A stretch of 64,000 nucleotides of DNA from Methylobacterium gnaphalii (GCF_007992215.1 NZ_BJZV01000008.1:62001-126000); one strand, 5' to 3'. Shown: positions 8,262-17,500, numbered from the stretch's first letter. The notes: a model not told the origin generated them from the letters alone. Numbers and translations: made by a program.

Positions 8262-9587
8262 ATGATGATCGATCGTGCGGCTCCGGCTGCCCATGCTCAC
8301 CACCGCCCGACGCTCGCACCGCGCCTGGCGACGCTGCCGATCGCGCCCGACGTCGTCGTGGTGGGTACCGGTGCTGCCGGCATCGCTGCCGCGCGGCGGT
8401 TGATCGAGGTTGGGATCTCCGTCGCCGTACTGGAGGCACGCGACCGGATCGGCGGCCGCGCCGTGACCACGGGCCTGCGCGGCCATCCGATCGATCTCGG
8501 CGCTCATTGGCTTCATGCTGGGCCGGTCAATCCGCTGGTCGCGCTCGGGCACGCCCGTGGCGAGCGCCTGCGCAAGGCGCCACAACCCGGTCACCTCATG
8601 ATCGGCCGCCGCACGGGGCGTCCCGAGGAGCGCCGCGCTTTTCTGCGCGCCTTCGACCTCGCCGACGGCGCCATGACACTCGGCGCCACAGCCACCAGCG
8701 AAGACCGGGCAGTAGGCTCTCTGATCCCCGACGGGCTAGGGCCCTGGAGGGACCGCATCGATCTCGTCCACACCCTCGTCTCGGGGCGGCCACTCGACGA
8801 GGTCTCGCTGCACGATTGGCCGAGCCTCGAATACGGCGAAAACTATTTCATTGATGGCGGCTACGGCGCCTATCTCGCGCGGCTGGCCCAAGAGCTGCCG
8901 ATCGTCCTCCAAAAGCCGGTCACCCGCATCGACCGCTCGGACAGCGGCGTGACGGTGGAGACCGCAGATGGCGCCACCCTCTCGGCCAAGGCCGTGATCG
9001 TGACCGTGCCGATCATGGTGCTGCAGGCGAGCATTCGGTTCACGCCGGCCCTGCCGCCAGAAATCCGCGCCGCGATCGACGGCTTTACCTCCGGCATTTA
9101 CGAGCACGCCGTGCTGCACTGGCCCTCGGCGCCGTTCCAAGGCCGTGACCGCCTCGCTACCGTGGTCGGTGGGCGCCATCGTCCACCCGGCCTGCTGACG
9201 CGGATCGACGGCACGCCGTTCCATTACTTCGAAATGGATGCTGCTATGGCCGAAGCTCTCGACGGCAAGGCAGTACCAGCCGATGCGGCCCGGCATCTCG
9301 TCCGTCAAGTGCTGGCGGAGCATGTCGGCTACCGCGCCCTGCACGATCTCAGCATCCCTGCCGTCACAGAGTGGCGGCGCGATCCGTGGTCGCGCGGCTC
9401 CTGGGCCGTGGTGCCCCCAGGTCATGCCCCAGCTCGGGTTGCGCTGAAGGCCTCGGTCGACGAGAGACTTTGGTTCGCGGGCGAGGCGCTGTCGCGCGAG
9501 CAATGGGGGACGGTGGGTGGCGCCTACGCGGAAGGCACGCGGGCCGCAGACGAGATCGCGGCGCGCCTAGGGCAAAACCTCGCCTGA
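8262..9587 (+). CDS. Flavin-containing amine oxidase family protein
   Basis: This 441-residue protein has the complete FAD-binding pattern of the monoamine/polyamine oxidase superfamily. The dinucleotide motif VVVGTGAAGIAAARRL is at residues 27-42, EARDRIGGRA follows, then DLGAHWLH. The C-terminal WFAGEALSREQWGTVGGAY contacts the flavin. It would oxidise a primary, secondary or polyamine using oxygen or another acceptor; the substrate is unknown. There is no clear signal peptide. The N-terminal 25 residues before the FAD motif are poorly ordered, so a later start is possible. Confidence 0.88.
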   Translation: MMIDRAAPAAHAHHRPTLAPRLATLPIAPDVVVVGTGAAGIAAARRLIEVGISVAVLEARDRIGGRAVTTGLRGHPIDLGAHWLHAGPVNPLVALGHARGERLRKAPQPGHLMIGRRTGRPEERRAFLRAFDLADGAMTLGATATSEDRAVGSLIPDGLGPWRDRIDLVHTLVSGRPLDEVSLHDWPSLEYGENYFIDGGYGAYLARLAQELPIVLQKPVTRIDRSDSGVTVETADGATLSAKAVIVTVPIMVLQASIRFTPALPPEIRAAIDGFTSGIYEHAVLHWPSAPFQGRDRLATVVGGRHRPPGLLTRIDGTPFHYFEMDAAMAEALDGKAVPADAARHLVRQVLAEHVGYRALHDLSIPAVTEWRRDPWSRGSWAVVPPGHAPARVALKASVDERLWFAGEALSREQWGTVGGAYAEGTRAADEIAARLGQNLA

Positions 9588-9666
9588 GCCGTGCCGCATT
9601 GCCTCGCCAGGATGACGAAACCGGCGCGTCGGGACGAACCGACCATACCGGATCGCGGGGGAATGA

Positions 9667-10287
9667 ATGAACTGGGTCGAGGCGATCGGCTATGCCGGCA
9701 CCGTGCTCACCGTCGCCTCGTCGGCAATGAGCACCATGATCCCGCTGCGCATCGTGGCGCTTACGGCGAGTTGTGTCGTCATCACCTACGGCCTGATGAT
9801 CGGCAGTATGCCCGTCGTACTGACCGAGATGATCCAGATCCCGTTCAATGCCTGGCGGCTTTTTCAGATGGTCCGCCTGGTGAAGGACGTCGAGAAGGCG
9901 GCATCCGGCGACCTCGCCCTCGATTGGCTCAAGCCGTTCGGCAAGGCGCGCCAGTTCAAGGCGGGGCAGGTGATCTTCCGCATGGGCGACGAGGCCTCGG
10001 AGATGTTCACCATCGAGAGTGGGCGCTTCCGCATCCCCGAGCACGACGTTGACCTCGGCCCGGGCGATGTCGTCGGCGAACTCGGCATGCTCGCGCCGGA
10101 CAACCGGCGCACCGGGTCGCTGGTCTGCATCGAGAGCGGGCACGCGCTCTGCCTAGCCTATTCGGAAGTCAAGCAGCTCTACTATCAGAACCCGGAATTC
10201 GGGTTCTATTTCCTGAAGCTGACCAGCGAGCGGCTTTTCCAGCATGCCGGGCGATCGGCAGCGTCAGTGCCGGCCGATGCCGTTTGA
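9667..10287 (+). CDS. Membrane-anchored cyclic-nucleotide-binding domain protein
   Basis: This 206-residue protein starts with about three hydrophobic helices (residues 5-70), similar to small YgjV-like membrane modules. A cNMP-binding/CAP-like beta-barrel follows (about residues 95-190), with FKAGQVIFRMGDEASEMFTI and LGPGDVVGELGML. No DNA-binding helix-turn-helix follows, so it is a membrane-tethered sensor and not a CRP regulator. The canonical phosphate-binding cassette is only partly conserved (GELGMLAPDNRRTGS), so ligand binding is uncertain. It is 79 bases downstream of the flavoprotein on the same strand. Confidence 0.8.
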   Translation: MNWVEAIGYAGTVLTVASSAMSTMIPLRIVALTASCVVITYGLMIGSMPVVLTEMIQIPFNAWRLFQMVRLVKDVEKAASGDLALDWLKPFGKARQFKAGQVIFRMGDEASEMFTIESGRFRIPEHDVDLGPGDVVGELGMLAPDNRRTGSLVCIESGHALCLAYSEVKQLYYQNPEFGFYFLKLTSERLFQHAGRSAASVPADAV

Positions 10288-10295
10288 CGGGGTGC

Positions 10296-10718
10296 TCAGT
10301 CCTGCTGACGCATGAAGGTATCAGGCGTGCCGGTGCCTTCTTGGACGAAGCGGATGTCGCGTGGGGCGCGGCGGGGCGTGTCCACCGAGAGGAAGACCAT
10401 CGGCTCCTCTAGGATCTTCGGCACCGAATGAACGACGCCGCGCTTGAACACCACGAGCTTTCCTGGCCCGACCTCCACCGGCTCTTCATCGCCGAACTTC
10501 ATCAGGCAGCGGCCAGAGAGCGAGTAGAGATACTCGTCGCAGGTCGCGTGGGTGTGTGGCGGCGTCGGCTTGTAGACGCGGAAAACCCGGGCGCTCGCCG
10601 CCTCGTCGTCGGTAAAGCGGTGGTCGGCGACCATGGTGTCGGAGGTCTCCGGCAGCCGGGCAGCGTAGGCCGCCACGTCGAACACCGCGTGATCCACAAT
10701 GGGCGCTTCGCTCGACAT
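10296..10718 (-). CDS. Cupin-domain protein
   Basis: This 140-residue single-domain beta-barrel protein has the two cupin motifs. PPHTHATCDEYLYSLSG supplies H, H and E, and GPGKLVVFKRGVVHSV supplies the last H, so a 3-His/1-Glu metal site is likely. The start at 10718 (MSSEAP) was chosen because the longer in-frame extension reads through the neighbouring gene's region. Substrate and activity are unknown. It lies just downstream of, and on the same strand as, the NDUFA9-like gene. Confidence 0.85.
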   Translation of the reverse strand: MSSEAPIVDHAVFDVAAYAARLPETSDTMVADHRFTDDEAASARVFRVYKPTPPHTHATCDEYLYSLSGRCLMKFGDEEPVEVGPGKLVVFKRGVVHSVPKILEEPMVFLSVDTPRRAPRDIRFVQEGTGTPDTFMRQQD

Positions 10719-10756
10719 CGTCCCGCTCCGTCGTTTCCTGCCATTTCGGCTCGCGC

Positions 10757-11911
10757 TCAGTTGCGCGTGCCCCACCGTTTGCCCATGGCGCCCGCCGGCG
10801 CAGATCCCTGACCAATCGCAGGGCCGCTCGCGGTGCGCGGATGATGCCCGGATTTCGCGTCCGTCGGCTGCGGCGCGAGCAAGTCGGGAACGGCCTCTTC
10901 CTTCTCGGTGCCGCGCCCCTGAGCGAACTGGCCATGCTTGCGGTAGGTCCACAGATAGCCTGGGACGACGGCTTCGGCGGCGGTCGGCACGATACCGAGC
11001 GCCTCGATGGTCCGGCCTTCGGCCTTCGCCGCTTCGGAGACCACATTGTCGGTCTGCAGCATGATCACCTGGTCGCGGGTCAGCTTGAGGTAGTCGGGCA
11101 GCAGCCCGAGCGTCGCCGTATTGGCCAATTCGAGCGCGCGCGCCTGCAGGCGCGCCAGCGGCCAGGGCAGGTCGACCACGACGCGCTGGCGCATGATCAC
11201 TTTGAGCATGTAGCGCACGAAGTGTTCGAGCGTGCCGATCTCGGGTCCACCAAGCTCGTAGACCTTCCCACCCTCGGCCTTGCCATCGACAGCCCGCGCA
11301 ATCGCCTCGGCGACGTCACCGACGAAGATCGGCTGGAACTTGGTCTGGCCGCCGACGAGCGGCAGCACCGGCAGCATCGTGGCGAGCGTCGCAAAACGGT
11401 TGAAGAAACCGTCGCCGGGGCCAAACTGCAGCGAGGGCCGGAAGATGACCGCGTCGGGCCGCGACTTCAGCACCTCGGCCTCGCCGAGTGCCTTAGAGGC
11501 AGCATAGCGCGACTCCGAGGCCGCATCCGCGCCGAGCGCGGAGACTTGGACCACGCGCGCACCGACATCCGCCGCAGCCCGCGCGATCTCCCCAGCGCCT
11601 TCGGTCTGCAGCCGCGAAAACCTCTGGCTGCCGCTCTCCTGAAGAATACCGACGAGGTTGATGACGACGTCGGAGCCTTCAACCGCGCGGCGGATCGAGG
11701 CGTGATTGCGCAGGTTTGCCTGTACGGCGACGATCTGGCCGACCCAGCCAAGGGGCTGCAGGAACAGCGCAAGATCTGGCCGGCGCACGGCAACGCGGAT
11801 GCGGTAGCCGCGCTTAGCCAGCGCACGCACCACGTGGCGCCCGACGAAGCCGGACCCACCGAACACGGTCACGAGCTGATCTTGCGGGCGGGTCGGGGGA
11901 TCGATGCTCAT
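10757..11911 (-). CDS. NDUFA9-like NAD(P)-binding protein (atypical SDR)
   Basis: This 384-residue atypical short-chain dehydrogenase has the N-terminal Rossmann motif VFGGSGFVGRHVVRAL near residue 16 and a YAASK (YxxxK-type) motif near residue 135. Alphaproteobacterial homologues are related to the NDUFA9/39-kDa accessory subunit of respiratory complex I. The C-terminal 60 residues are low in structure (EKEEAVPDLLAPQ region) and probably disordered. The start at MSIDPPTRPQ (11911) is preferred over an upstream ATG. No nuo genes are in the window. Confidence 0.88.
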   Translation of the reverse strand: MSIDPPTRPQDQLVTVFGGSGFVGRHVVRALAKRGYRIRVAVRRPDLALFLQPLGWVGQIVAVQANLRNHASIRRAVEGSDVVINLVGILQESGSQRFSRLQTEGAGEIARAAADVGARVVQVSALGADAASESRYAASKALGEAEVLKSRPDAVIFRPSLQFGPGDGFFNRFATLATMLPVLPLVGGQTKFQPIFVGDVAEAIARAVDGKAEGGKVYELGGPEIGTLEHFVRYMLKVIMRQRVVVDLPWPLARLQARALELANTATLGLLPDYLKLTRDQVIMLQTDNVVSEAAKAEGRTIEALGIVPTAAEAVVPGYLWTYRKHGQFAQGRGTEKEEAVPDLLAPQPTDAKSGHHPRTASGPAIGQGSAPAGAMGKRWGTRN

Positions 11912-12103
11912 CGCCGAACGAACCTGTCTCAAGCGCATCCCGACGGTACGAAGGTCCGGTCGGCCGAGGCGCAGCAACACGAAGAACCGAGACGCCTAGC
12001 CACATAGGGAAAATCCCAATGGCGGCAGCCCTGGCCGGCCGCTTCTTAGAACAGTTTTGGTTCAGCGGGGAGCGGCTTTCGGTATGCAAAAGCGCTCGTT
12101 GGT

Positions 12104-12787
12104 TCAGCGTGCATCGCACTCGAAACGGCCTTCTTTCACGAAATGCAGGGCCTCGCGGATCACGCGGCGATTCCACATCATCGTGACATGCGTGGTGTGA
12201 AGAGTGAGGTGGGCGCTCATGCCGGGCACGCGCGTGCGGGCGACTGTAACGCGCCCGTCATTTGGTCCGGGCAGCAGCAGCCAGGATTCGAGCAGATAGA
12301 GGCTGCGATCGGCCGCGATGACGCCAAGTGGATAATCGACCGGGCCGAGAAGCCGCGTCAGCTGCTCGCTCCGGCGCGTGACGAGCTGAGCCCCCGACGG
12401 GCCGAAGAACCGGCGGTAGAGTCGCAGGCGATGCAACGCGTCAGCCACCTCGCTCCCCCCATTCGGTGGCGCCAGCATGACGACCCTGCCGAGATTCCGG
12501 GGGCGGTGCCGCGTGATCAGTGCACGGGCGACGAGCCCTCCCATTGAGTGCGTCACGAAATGGAGGCGCCCGACACTGCTGGAAAACGCCTCGATCTCGC
12601 GCCGCACGATCTCCGCGAGGACGCCGAGGGCGGCCTGCCGCGCCGGATAGTCAATGTTCAACGTCGCATAATCGCGGCTGCGAAACGCCCGCTCCATCTT
12701 GCGCATGGAGGAAGCCCGGCGCGCCGTACCGTGCAGCAGCACAACGCCGTCCGGTTGAAGCGTGTGCGTCTCGGGTCCCAGGCTCAT
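12104..12787 (-). CDS. Alpha/beta-hydrolase, lipase/esterase-like
   Basis: This 227-residue protein has an oxyanion loop VVLLHGTARRASSM at about residues 15-28, the nucleophile elbow THSMGGLV (Ser near residue 82), an acidic PNDGRVT and a terminal histidine in HTTHVTMMW. It resembles PGAP1/EstA-like lipases in size and motif order. There is no signal peptide, so it is probably cytoplasmic. The substrate is unknown. It is divergent from the MFS transporter at 12860. Confidence 0.85.
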   Translation of the reverse strand: MSLGPETHTLQPDGVVLLHGTARRASSMRKMERAFRSRDYATLNIDYPARQAALGVLAEIVRREIEAFSSSVGRLHFVTHSMGGLVARALITRHRPRNLGRVVMLAPPNGGSEVADALHRLRLYRRFFGPSGAQLVTRRSEQLTRLLGPVDYPLGVIAADRSLYLLESWLLLPGPNDGRVTVARTRVPGMSAHLTLHTTHVTMMWNRRVIREALHFVKEGRFECDAR

Positions 12788-12859
12788 CGCGCCCTCGGTG
12801 TAGGTCGAGCTAAAGTGGCGACGATCAACTCCCTAGCGTAGCAGGCACACCCCACAACG

Positions 12860-14146
12860 ATGACAAAGGCCGGTGCCAGCGGAGCGGGAACGGGCCTCCC
12901 GGGCTACCTCGCATTGTTCGCGGCGCTCTACGGCGCGTACGGGGCGCTCTCACCGTTCCTGCCGGCCTTCCTTGCCGAGCGTGGGCTCTCGCCGCAGGAC
13001 ATCACTGTTTTCCTCGCTGCTGCAACGCTGGTCCGGCTGGCCTCCGGTCCGCTCGCTGGGCGGATCGCCGATCGCACCGAGCGGACGCGTGGCGTGCTCG
13101 TGATCAGCCTCGCACTTTCGGCAGTTGCGAACCTCTCGCTGCTCGCGGGCCACGGCTTCTGGCCGCTCCTTGCCATCGGGATCGTCCAAGCGGTGTGGAC
13201 GGCGCCGCTCGCACCGCTGGCCGATGCGCTGGCACTGGCTGCCGCGCAGGGCGGCCGAGCTTTCCAGTACGGCTGGGCGCGCGCGGCCGGTTCGGCCGCC
13301 TTCATATCGGCGACCGTACTGAGCGGGTTTGCGGTCGATCTTTACGGTAGCACTGCGGGACTCGGGATCTGCGGTGCGGCCTTCGCGGCTGCGGCGGTGG
13401 TTGCGACGCGGGTCGTCACATCTTCCGGCCCACACGCCTCCATCGAGATGCCAGAATGCGGTGACGGCATCGCAGGAGAGGTGGACGGATTACCGAGCGA
13501 ACTGAGACTCTCCTTCGAGACTCGGCAAAACCTGGCACCTCAGGATGAGGGGGCGCATGGGAAGAGCTCGCAGCGAAACGGTTTCCTCGCCCTCGCTGCG
13601 ATTCCCCGTTTCCGCCGCGTGGTCTTCGTCGCTGCGCTCGTAATCGGCGCGCATGCCATGCAAGATGCCTTCGCGGTGATCGTCTGGCGCGACGCCGGCC
13701 TGTCATCCGGCATCGCTGGCCTGCTCTGGTCGGAGTCAGTCGCTGCGGAAGTCCTGGTCTTCCTGCTGATCGGCCCTTGGCTGTTCGCCAAACTCGGAGC
13801 ACCGGGCGTATTGACGATCGCGGCCCTCGCCGGAGCGCTGCGGTGGGCGGTTCAGGGCGCGACGACATGGCTGCCGGCGCTCGTCGCCATCCAGAGCCTG
13901 CACGGCCTGACATTCGCGGGTCTGCATCTCGCCTGCCTCGCTGTCATCGAACAGAGCGTGCCGGACAACCTACGCGCAACCGCTCTCAGCGTTTATGGAA
14001 CTCTCGGCATCGGGCTCGCCTCGGCGCTGTTGACTCTCGCCTCCGGCCAGCTCTTCGGAGCCGTTGGTCTCCGCGCGTTCTGGGTAATGAGCGCGCTCAG
14101 TCTAGCCGCGGTACCACTGGCCCTGTCGCTTCGAGCGGAGAAATAA
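12860..14146 (+). CDS. MFS transporter, PPP (HcaT/LacY-like) type, with a repeat-derived central loop
   Basis: This 428-residue protein has twelve hydrophobic segments in two halves. The first half resembles the HcaT/MFS_1-like subfamily (GLPGYLALFAALYGAYGAL, then FLAERGLSPQDI). The cytoplasmic loop between helices 6 and 7 (residues about 190-245) is unusually long, and residues 217-231 are encoded by a palindromic-repeat-like sequence. Transport substrate is unknown. It is the upstream neighbour of priA on the same strand, separated by 107 bases. Confidence 0.87.
   Translation: MTKAGASGAGTGLPGYLALFAALYGAYGALSPFLPAFLAERGLSPQDITVFLAAATLVRLASGPLAGRIADRTERTRGVLVISLALSAVANLSLLAGHGFWPLLAIGIVQAVWTAPLAPLADALALAAAQGGRAFQYGWARAAGSAAFISATVLSGFAVDLYGSTAGLGICGAAFAAAAVVATRVVTSSGPHASIEMPECGDGIAGEVDGLPSELRLSFETRQNLAPQDEGAHGKSSQRNGFLALAAIPRFRRVVFVAALVIGAHAMQDAFAVIVWRDAGLSSGIAGLLWSESVAAEVLVFLLIGPWLFAKLGAPGVLTIAALAGALRWAVQGATTWLPALVAIQSLHGLTFAGLHLACLAVIEQSVPDNLRATALSVYGTLGIGLASALLTLASGQLFGAVGLRAFWVMSALSLAAVPLALSLRAEK
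13509..13560 (+). repeat. Repeat family C copy inside the MFS gene
   Basis: The stretch CTCCTTCGAGACTCGG followed by GGCACCTCAGGATGAGG is a dispersed palindromic element, read in frame as part of the cytoplasmic loop (RLSFETRQNLAPQDEG). The copy in mobA at 59116-59165 is the same element in the same orientation relative to coding but in a different reading frame. Confidence 0.65.
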
Positions 14147-14253
14147 CGTAGCGCTCCTGCCTATCACGCGCGCCGGCAGTTCTTTGTCGACAGCGAACGA
14201 GTACAAATGTAGAACAAAAGGCCGCGAGCCTGCCGCTTCCAACATCAGGTCTC

Positions 14254-16623
14254 ATGCCTCAGGTCGCCGACATTCTGATCCCTTTAGCGCTCGACACCGC
14301 CTACAGCTACGCCGTGCCGACAGGCCTCACGCTGAAGGATGGCGACGTTGTGCAGATCCCGCTGGGTCCGCGTGAAACCATCGGAGTGGTCTGGGGTGTC
14401 GAGGATCGGGCCTCGGGCGGCAACCTGCGTCCGGTGAGCGGGGCCATCGAGGTTGCGCCGCTGTCCGAGCCGCTGCGGCGCCTCGTCGACTGGCTGGCGC
14501 GCTACACGCTGGCGCCGAAAGGCTCGGCACTCGCGATGGCGTTACGCCTGCCCGACGAGAACGCCCGCACAGAGATCGTGCGTATCGGCGTGCGCTCGGC
14601 CGGTAAGCCCGCCTCCAGACCCACAAAGGCCCGTGAGAAGGTGCTTGCGGTCGCCGCCGATGGCGAGGTGCGTGGCAAGAGCGCGCTGGCCAAGGAAGCG
14701 GGCGTGTCCCTGAGCGTCGTCGACGGGCTGATTGATGACGGCGCGCTGGAGACCATCGCCCTTGTGCCCGAGCCTGTGGCACTGCCGCCCGACCCGGATT
14801 TTCCAAGGCAGATGCCGCTCTCGGAGGCGCAGGCCGAGGCCGCGGCAAAGCTGATCGCGGCGTTTGACACGGTATCCCCCTTTCCCCAAATGCAGGGAGA
14901 GGACCGTGACGATCTCGCCGTTGGGGCTGTGAGTTCGAAAGGCGAGGCTGAAGACAGGCCTCAGGACGAGGCTCATCCGCGAACATTCCCTCACGATCCG
15001 CTGCTGCCTGGTTCCGCGCCCAACGGGGGAGGGGCAGCCCTCTCCTCGCAGGCGGGAAGAGGCGATTCCCACGAGGTACCGCGCGCGATTCTGCTTGAAG
15101 GCGTCACCGGCTCGGGCAAGACCGAGGTTTATTTCGAAGCCGTTGCCGAATGCGTGCGGCGCGGCCGGCAGGCCCTTGTGCTGATGCCAGAAATCGCGCT
15201 GACGGCGCAGTTCCTGGACCGGTTTGCGGCGCGGTTCGGCGTGCGGCCCGCGACTTGGCACTCGGGCATCGGCGGCCGGCGGCGGGAGAGGCTTCGCGCC
15301 GGCGTAGCAGCGGGTGAGGTGTCGGTTGTGGTCGGCGCGCGCTCGGCGCTGTTTCTACCCTTCACCGATCTCGGCCTCATCGTCGTCGATGAGGAGCACG
15401 AGAGCGCCTACAAGCAGGAGGACGGCGTCCATTATCACGCCCGTGACATGGCCGTGGTACGCGGGCGGCTCGAAGGCTGCCCGGTAGTGCTGGCCTCGGC
15501 GACGCCCTCGATCGAGTCGCGGGTGAACACCCAGCGCGGGCGTTACGGCCACATCGTCCTGCCCGAGCGCTTCGGCGGCCGGCGGCTGCCGGACATCACC
15601 GCCATCGATATGCGCCTCGACAAGCCCGAGCGCGGCCGTTTCCTGTCACCGCCGATGGTGGCGGCGGTGAAGAAGGCCGTGGCCGATGGCGAGCAAGCCC
15701 TGCTCTTCCTCAATCGGCGCGGCTATGCACCGCTGACGCTGTGCAGCGCCTGCGGCCACCGGTATCAGTGCCGGAACTGCTCCACTTGGCTCGTCGAGCA
15801 CCGCTTCCGAAGGGCGCTGGTCTGTCACCATTGCGGCTACACCGAGCGCAAGCCCGAGGCCTGTGTCGAATGCGGCACCTTCGACCATCTCACCCCGTGC
15901 GGCCCCGGCGTCGAGCGCATTGCCGAGGAGGCCGCCGAGCTGTTTCCTGACAAGCGCATCATCGTGCTGTCGAGCGATTTTCCGGGGGGCACCGAACGGC
16001 TGCGCCAGGAACTCGAAGCTGTCGCCGCTGGCGAATGCGACATCGTCATCGGCACCCAACTCGTCGCCAAAGGGCACAACTTTCCGTACCTGACACTGGT
16101 TGGGGTGCTCGACGCCGATATCGGCCTGACGTCCGGCGATCCGCGGGCCGCAGAGCGAACCTTCCAGCTCCTGCAGCAGGTGACCGGCCGTGCGGGACGC
16201 GGCGAGCGGCCAGGTCGCGCATTGGTGCAGACCTACCAGCCTGATCATCCAGTGATCGCAGCCCTGCTCTCGGGAGAAGCCGAGCGGTTTTATGAGGAGG
16301 AAATTCACGCGCGAGAGGCGGCTGGACTCCCCCCCTTCGGCCGACTGGCGGCGCTGATCGTTTCGGCAGCGCAGCGCGAGGTCGCGGAAGCGCACGGGCA
16401 GGCCATGGCCCGAGTCGCTGATCCGCCACCCGGGATCATGGTGCTCGGACCGGCCGAGGCGCCGCTGGCGCTTGTACGCGGGCGCTACCGCTTCCGCCTG
16501 CTGGTAAAAACCGACCGAGGAATCGACATCCAGAGCTATCTGCGCGATTGGCTAGCGAGGAGCCCGAAGCCGCGCGGCAACACCAAGGTCACGATCGACG
16601 TGGATCCGCAGAGCTTCCTTTAG
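14254..16623 (+). CDS. priA: Primosomal protein N' (replication restart helicase)
   Basis: PriA reloads the replisome at stalled forks. Its 789 residues carry an N-terminal DNA-binding and winged-helix region (1-185), Walker A GVTGSGKT at residues 283-290, the Walker B box VDEEHE, eight cysteines in four CxxC pairs (two zinc sites) in the CSACGHRYQCRNC region, and the C-terminal GRAGRGERPG. Residues about 206-276 are a low-complexity insert encoded by a palindromic repeat, just before the Walker A strand; without it the length would match ordinary PriA. It is likely monocistronic. Confidence 0.97.
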   Translation: MPQVADILIPLALDTAYSYAVPTGLTLKDGDVVQIPLGPRETIGVVWGVEDRASGGNLRPVSGAIEVAPLSEPLRRLVDWLARYTLAPKGSALAMALRLPDENARTEIVRIGVRSAGKPASRPTKAREKVLAVAADGEVRGKSALAKEAGVSLSVVDGLIDDGALETIALVPEPVALPPDPDFPRQMPLSEAQAEAAAKLIAAFDTVSPFPQMQGEDRDDLAVGAVSSKGEAEDRPQDEAHPRTFPHDPLLPGSAPNGGGAALSSQAGRGDSHEVPRAILLEGVTGSGKTEVYFEAVAECVRRGRQALVLMPEIALTAQFLDRFAARFGVRPATWHSGIGGRRRERLRAGVAAGEVSVVVGARSALFLPFTDLGLIVVDEEHESAYKQEDGVHYHARDMAVVRGRLEGCPVVLASATPSIESRVNTQRGRYGHIVLPERFGGRRLPDITAIDMRLDKPERGRFLSPPMVAAVKKAVADGEQALLFLNRRGYAPLTLCSACGHRYQCRNCSTWLVEHRFRRALVCHHCGYTERKPEACVECGTFDHLTPCGPGVERIAEEAAELFPDKRIIVLSSDFPGGTERLRQELEAVAAGECDIVIGTQLVAKGHNFPYLTLVGVLDADIGLTSGDPRAAERTFQLLQQVTGRAGRGERPGRALVQTYQPDHPVIAALLSGEAERFYEEEIHAREAAGLPPFGRLAALIVSAAQREVAEAHGQAMARVADPPPGIMVLGPAEAPLALVRGRYRFRLLVKTDRGIDIQSYLRDWLARSPKPRGNTKVTIDVDPQSFL
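14873..15065. repeat. Long palindromic repeat inserted in frame in priA
   Basis: About 190 bases bounded by inverted arms: the left arm CCCCCTTTCCCC plus GGGAGAGG, and the right arm CCCTCTCC plus GGGAAGAGG. The internal sequence has no ATPase-family similarity, and translates to a Gly/Ser/Asp/Pro-rich linker. It keeps the frame open and falls between conserved PriA domains. Confidence 0.7.
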
Positions 16624-16681
16624 GATTGGCAGCGTTCCTGCCTTCACACGCAGCCTGCGTATCGCAAGGAGCTCGAAGACC

Positions 16682-17041
16682 GTGCTGACCTACGAGAAGA
16701 AGCCCAAATCCAGTTTTGCTGAGATCGTCGTCGACGGGAAAATCACCGATGACGAGATGAACAAAGTCATGGCGGCGATGAAGGCCGACCTCGATAGTGG
16801 CACCAAGCTCAAGCTCTTGGAGGACATTCGCACCTTCGAGGGCATGGAGCCGGCGGCCTTCTTTAAGGACCCGCGCTTCGGCATCTCGATGATGAAGGGC
16901 GTTAGCCACGTCGCGCTGGTAACCGATGCGCAGTGGCTGAAGATGGTCGCCGAGACCTTCAGCTTCGTCTCACCGACCCAGATCAAAGTCTTCGAGCGCG
17001 CCAAGATCGATGAGGCGCGCGCTTGGCTTAACGCCGCCTGA
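16682..17041 (+). CDS. STAS/SpoIIAA-like protein
   Basis: This 119-residue cytosolic protein matches the SpoIIAA-like (STAS-fold) family seen in many proteobacteria. It begins MLTYEKKPKSSFAEIVVDGK, continues with ITDDEMNKVMAAMKADL and ends in VSPTQIKVFERAKIDEARAWL. These proteins lack the phosphorylation serine context of true anti-anti-sigma factors, and their role is unknown. It is downstream of priA by 58 bases and ends at a strong hairpin. Confidence 0.82.
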   Translation: MLTYEKKPKSSFAEIVVDGKITDDEMNKVMAAMKADLDSGTKLKLLEDIRTFEGMEPAAFFKDPRFGISMMKGVSHVALVTDAQWLKMVAETFSFVSPTQIKVFERAKIDEARAWLNAA

Positions 17042-17064
17042 TCCTGCCGTCAGTCTCGAGAGAG

Positions 17065-17089
17065 CGACGAGCCGGCTTGCGGCTCGTCG
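17065..17089. terminator. Bidirectional stem-loop between convergent genes
   Basis: Perfect 10-base arms CGACGAGCCG and CGGCTCGTCG with a 5-base loop lie between the stops at 17041 (plus) and 17099 (minus). There is only a short TT after it, so intrinsic termination is plausible but not proven. Confidence 0.6.
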
Positions 17090-17098
17090 TTCGGCACG

Positions 17099-17500
17099 TC
17101 AGTCGGCCTGTGCGGTACGGGTGGTCTGGCGGCGTGCCGTCCAGCGGCCGGAGCAGAGCGAAGAGACCTTCCAGGTGCCCGAGCCGTTCTGGACCTGCAG
17201 ATGGCCCGAAGCCGAGCCGCTAGCCGCGCTTGTCGCGACGTTGAGGCCGACAGAACCGTCCTTGCCGACGCGACCCGTGACAGATGCGCCGCTGCTCGCT
17301 GCCTTCGAAATCGGGCGGACCTGCCCGTCGACTACCGAGAGCGAGTAGCTGTAGCGTGCGTCGCAGAAGGCGCCGTTCTCCGTCACCAGCTCGACCGACC
17401 AGTTGCCATCATAGTTGGCGCCATCACGCGCGCTTGCCGACAGAGCAAAATGCGAGCTGAGGCCAGCGGCAAGGGCGAGCGTGAGAGCGAGCTTCGACAT
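17099..17500 (-). CDS. Small exported hypothetical protein
   Basis: This 133-residue protein has a clear signal peptide (hydrophobic residues 4-20, cleavage after SASA near residue 24). The mature part has YDGNWSVELVTENGAFC and two cysteines (near 47 and 117) that could form a disulfide. It is rich in Gly/Ser with alternating hydrophobics, suggesting a small beta-sandwich. Similar heavily GC-coded exported proteins are common in Methylobacteriaceae, but I cannot assign a function. Confidence 0.75.
   Translation of the reverse strand: MSKLALTLALAAGLSSHFALSASARDGANYDGNWSVELVTENGAFCDARYSYSLSVVDGQVRPISKAASSGASVTGRVGKDGSVGLNVATSAASGSASGHLQVQNGSGTWKVSSLCSGRWTARRQTTRTAQAD

Noticed and set aside
14180-14230. 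LexA-like GAAC pairs upstream of priA
   Set aside because: The spacing between GAAC copies is not the 7 bases of the alphaproteobacterial SOS box.
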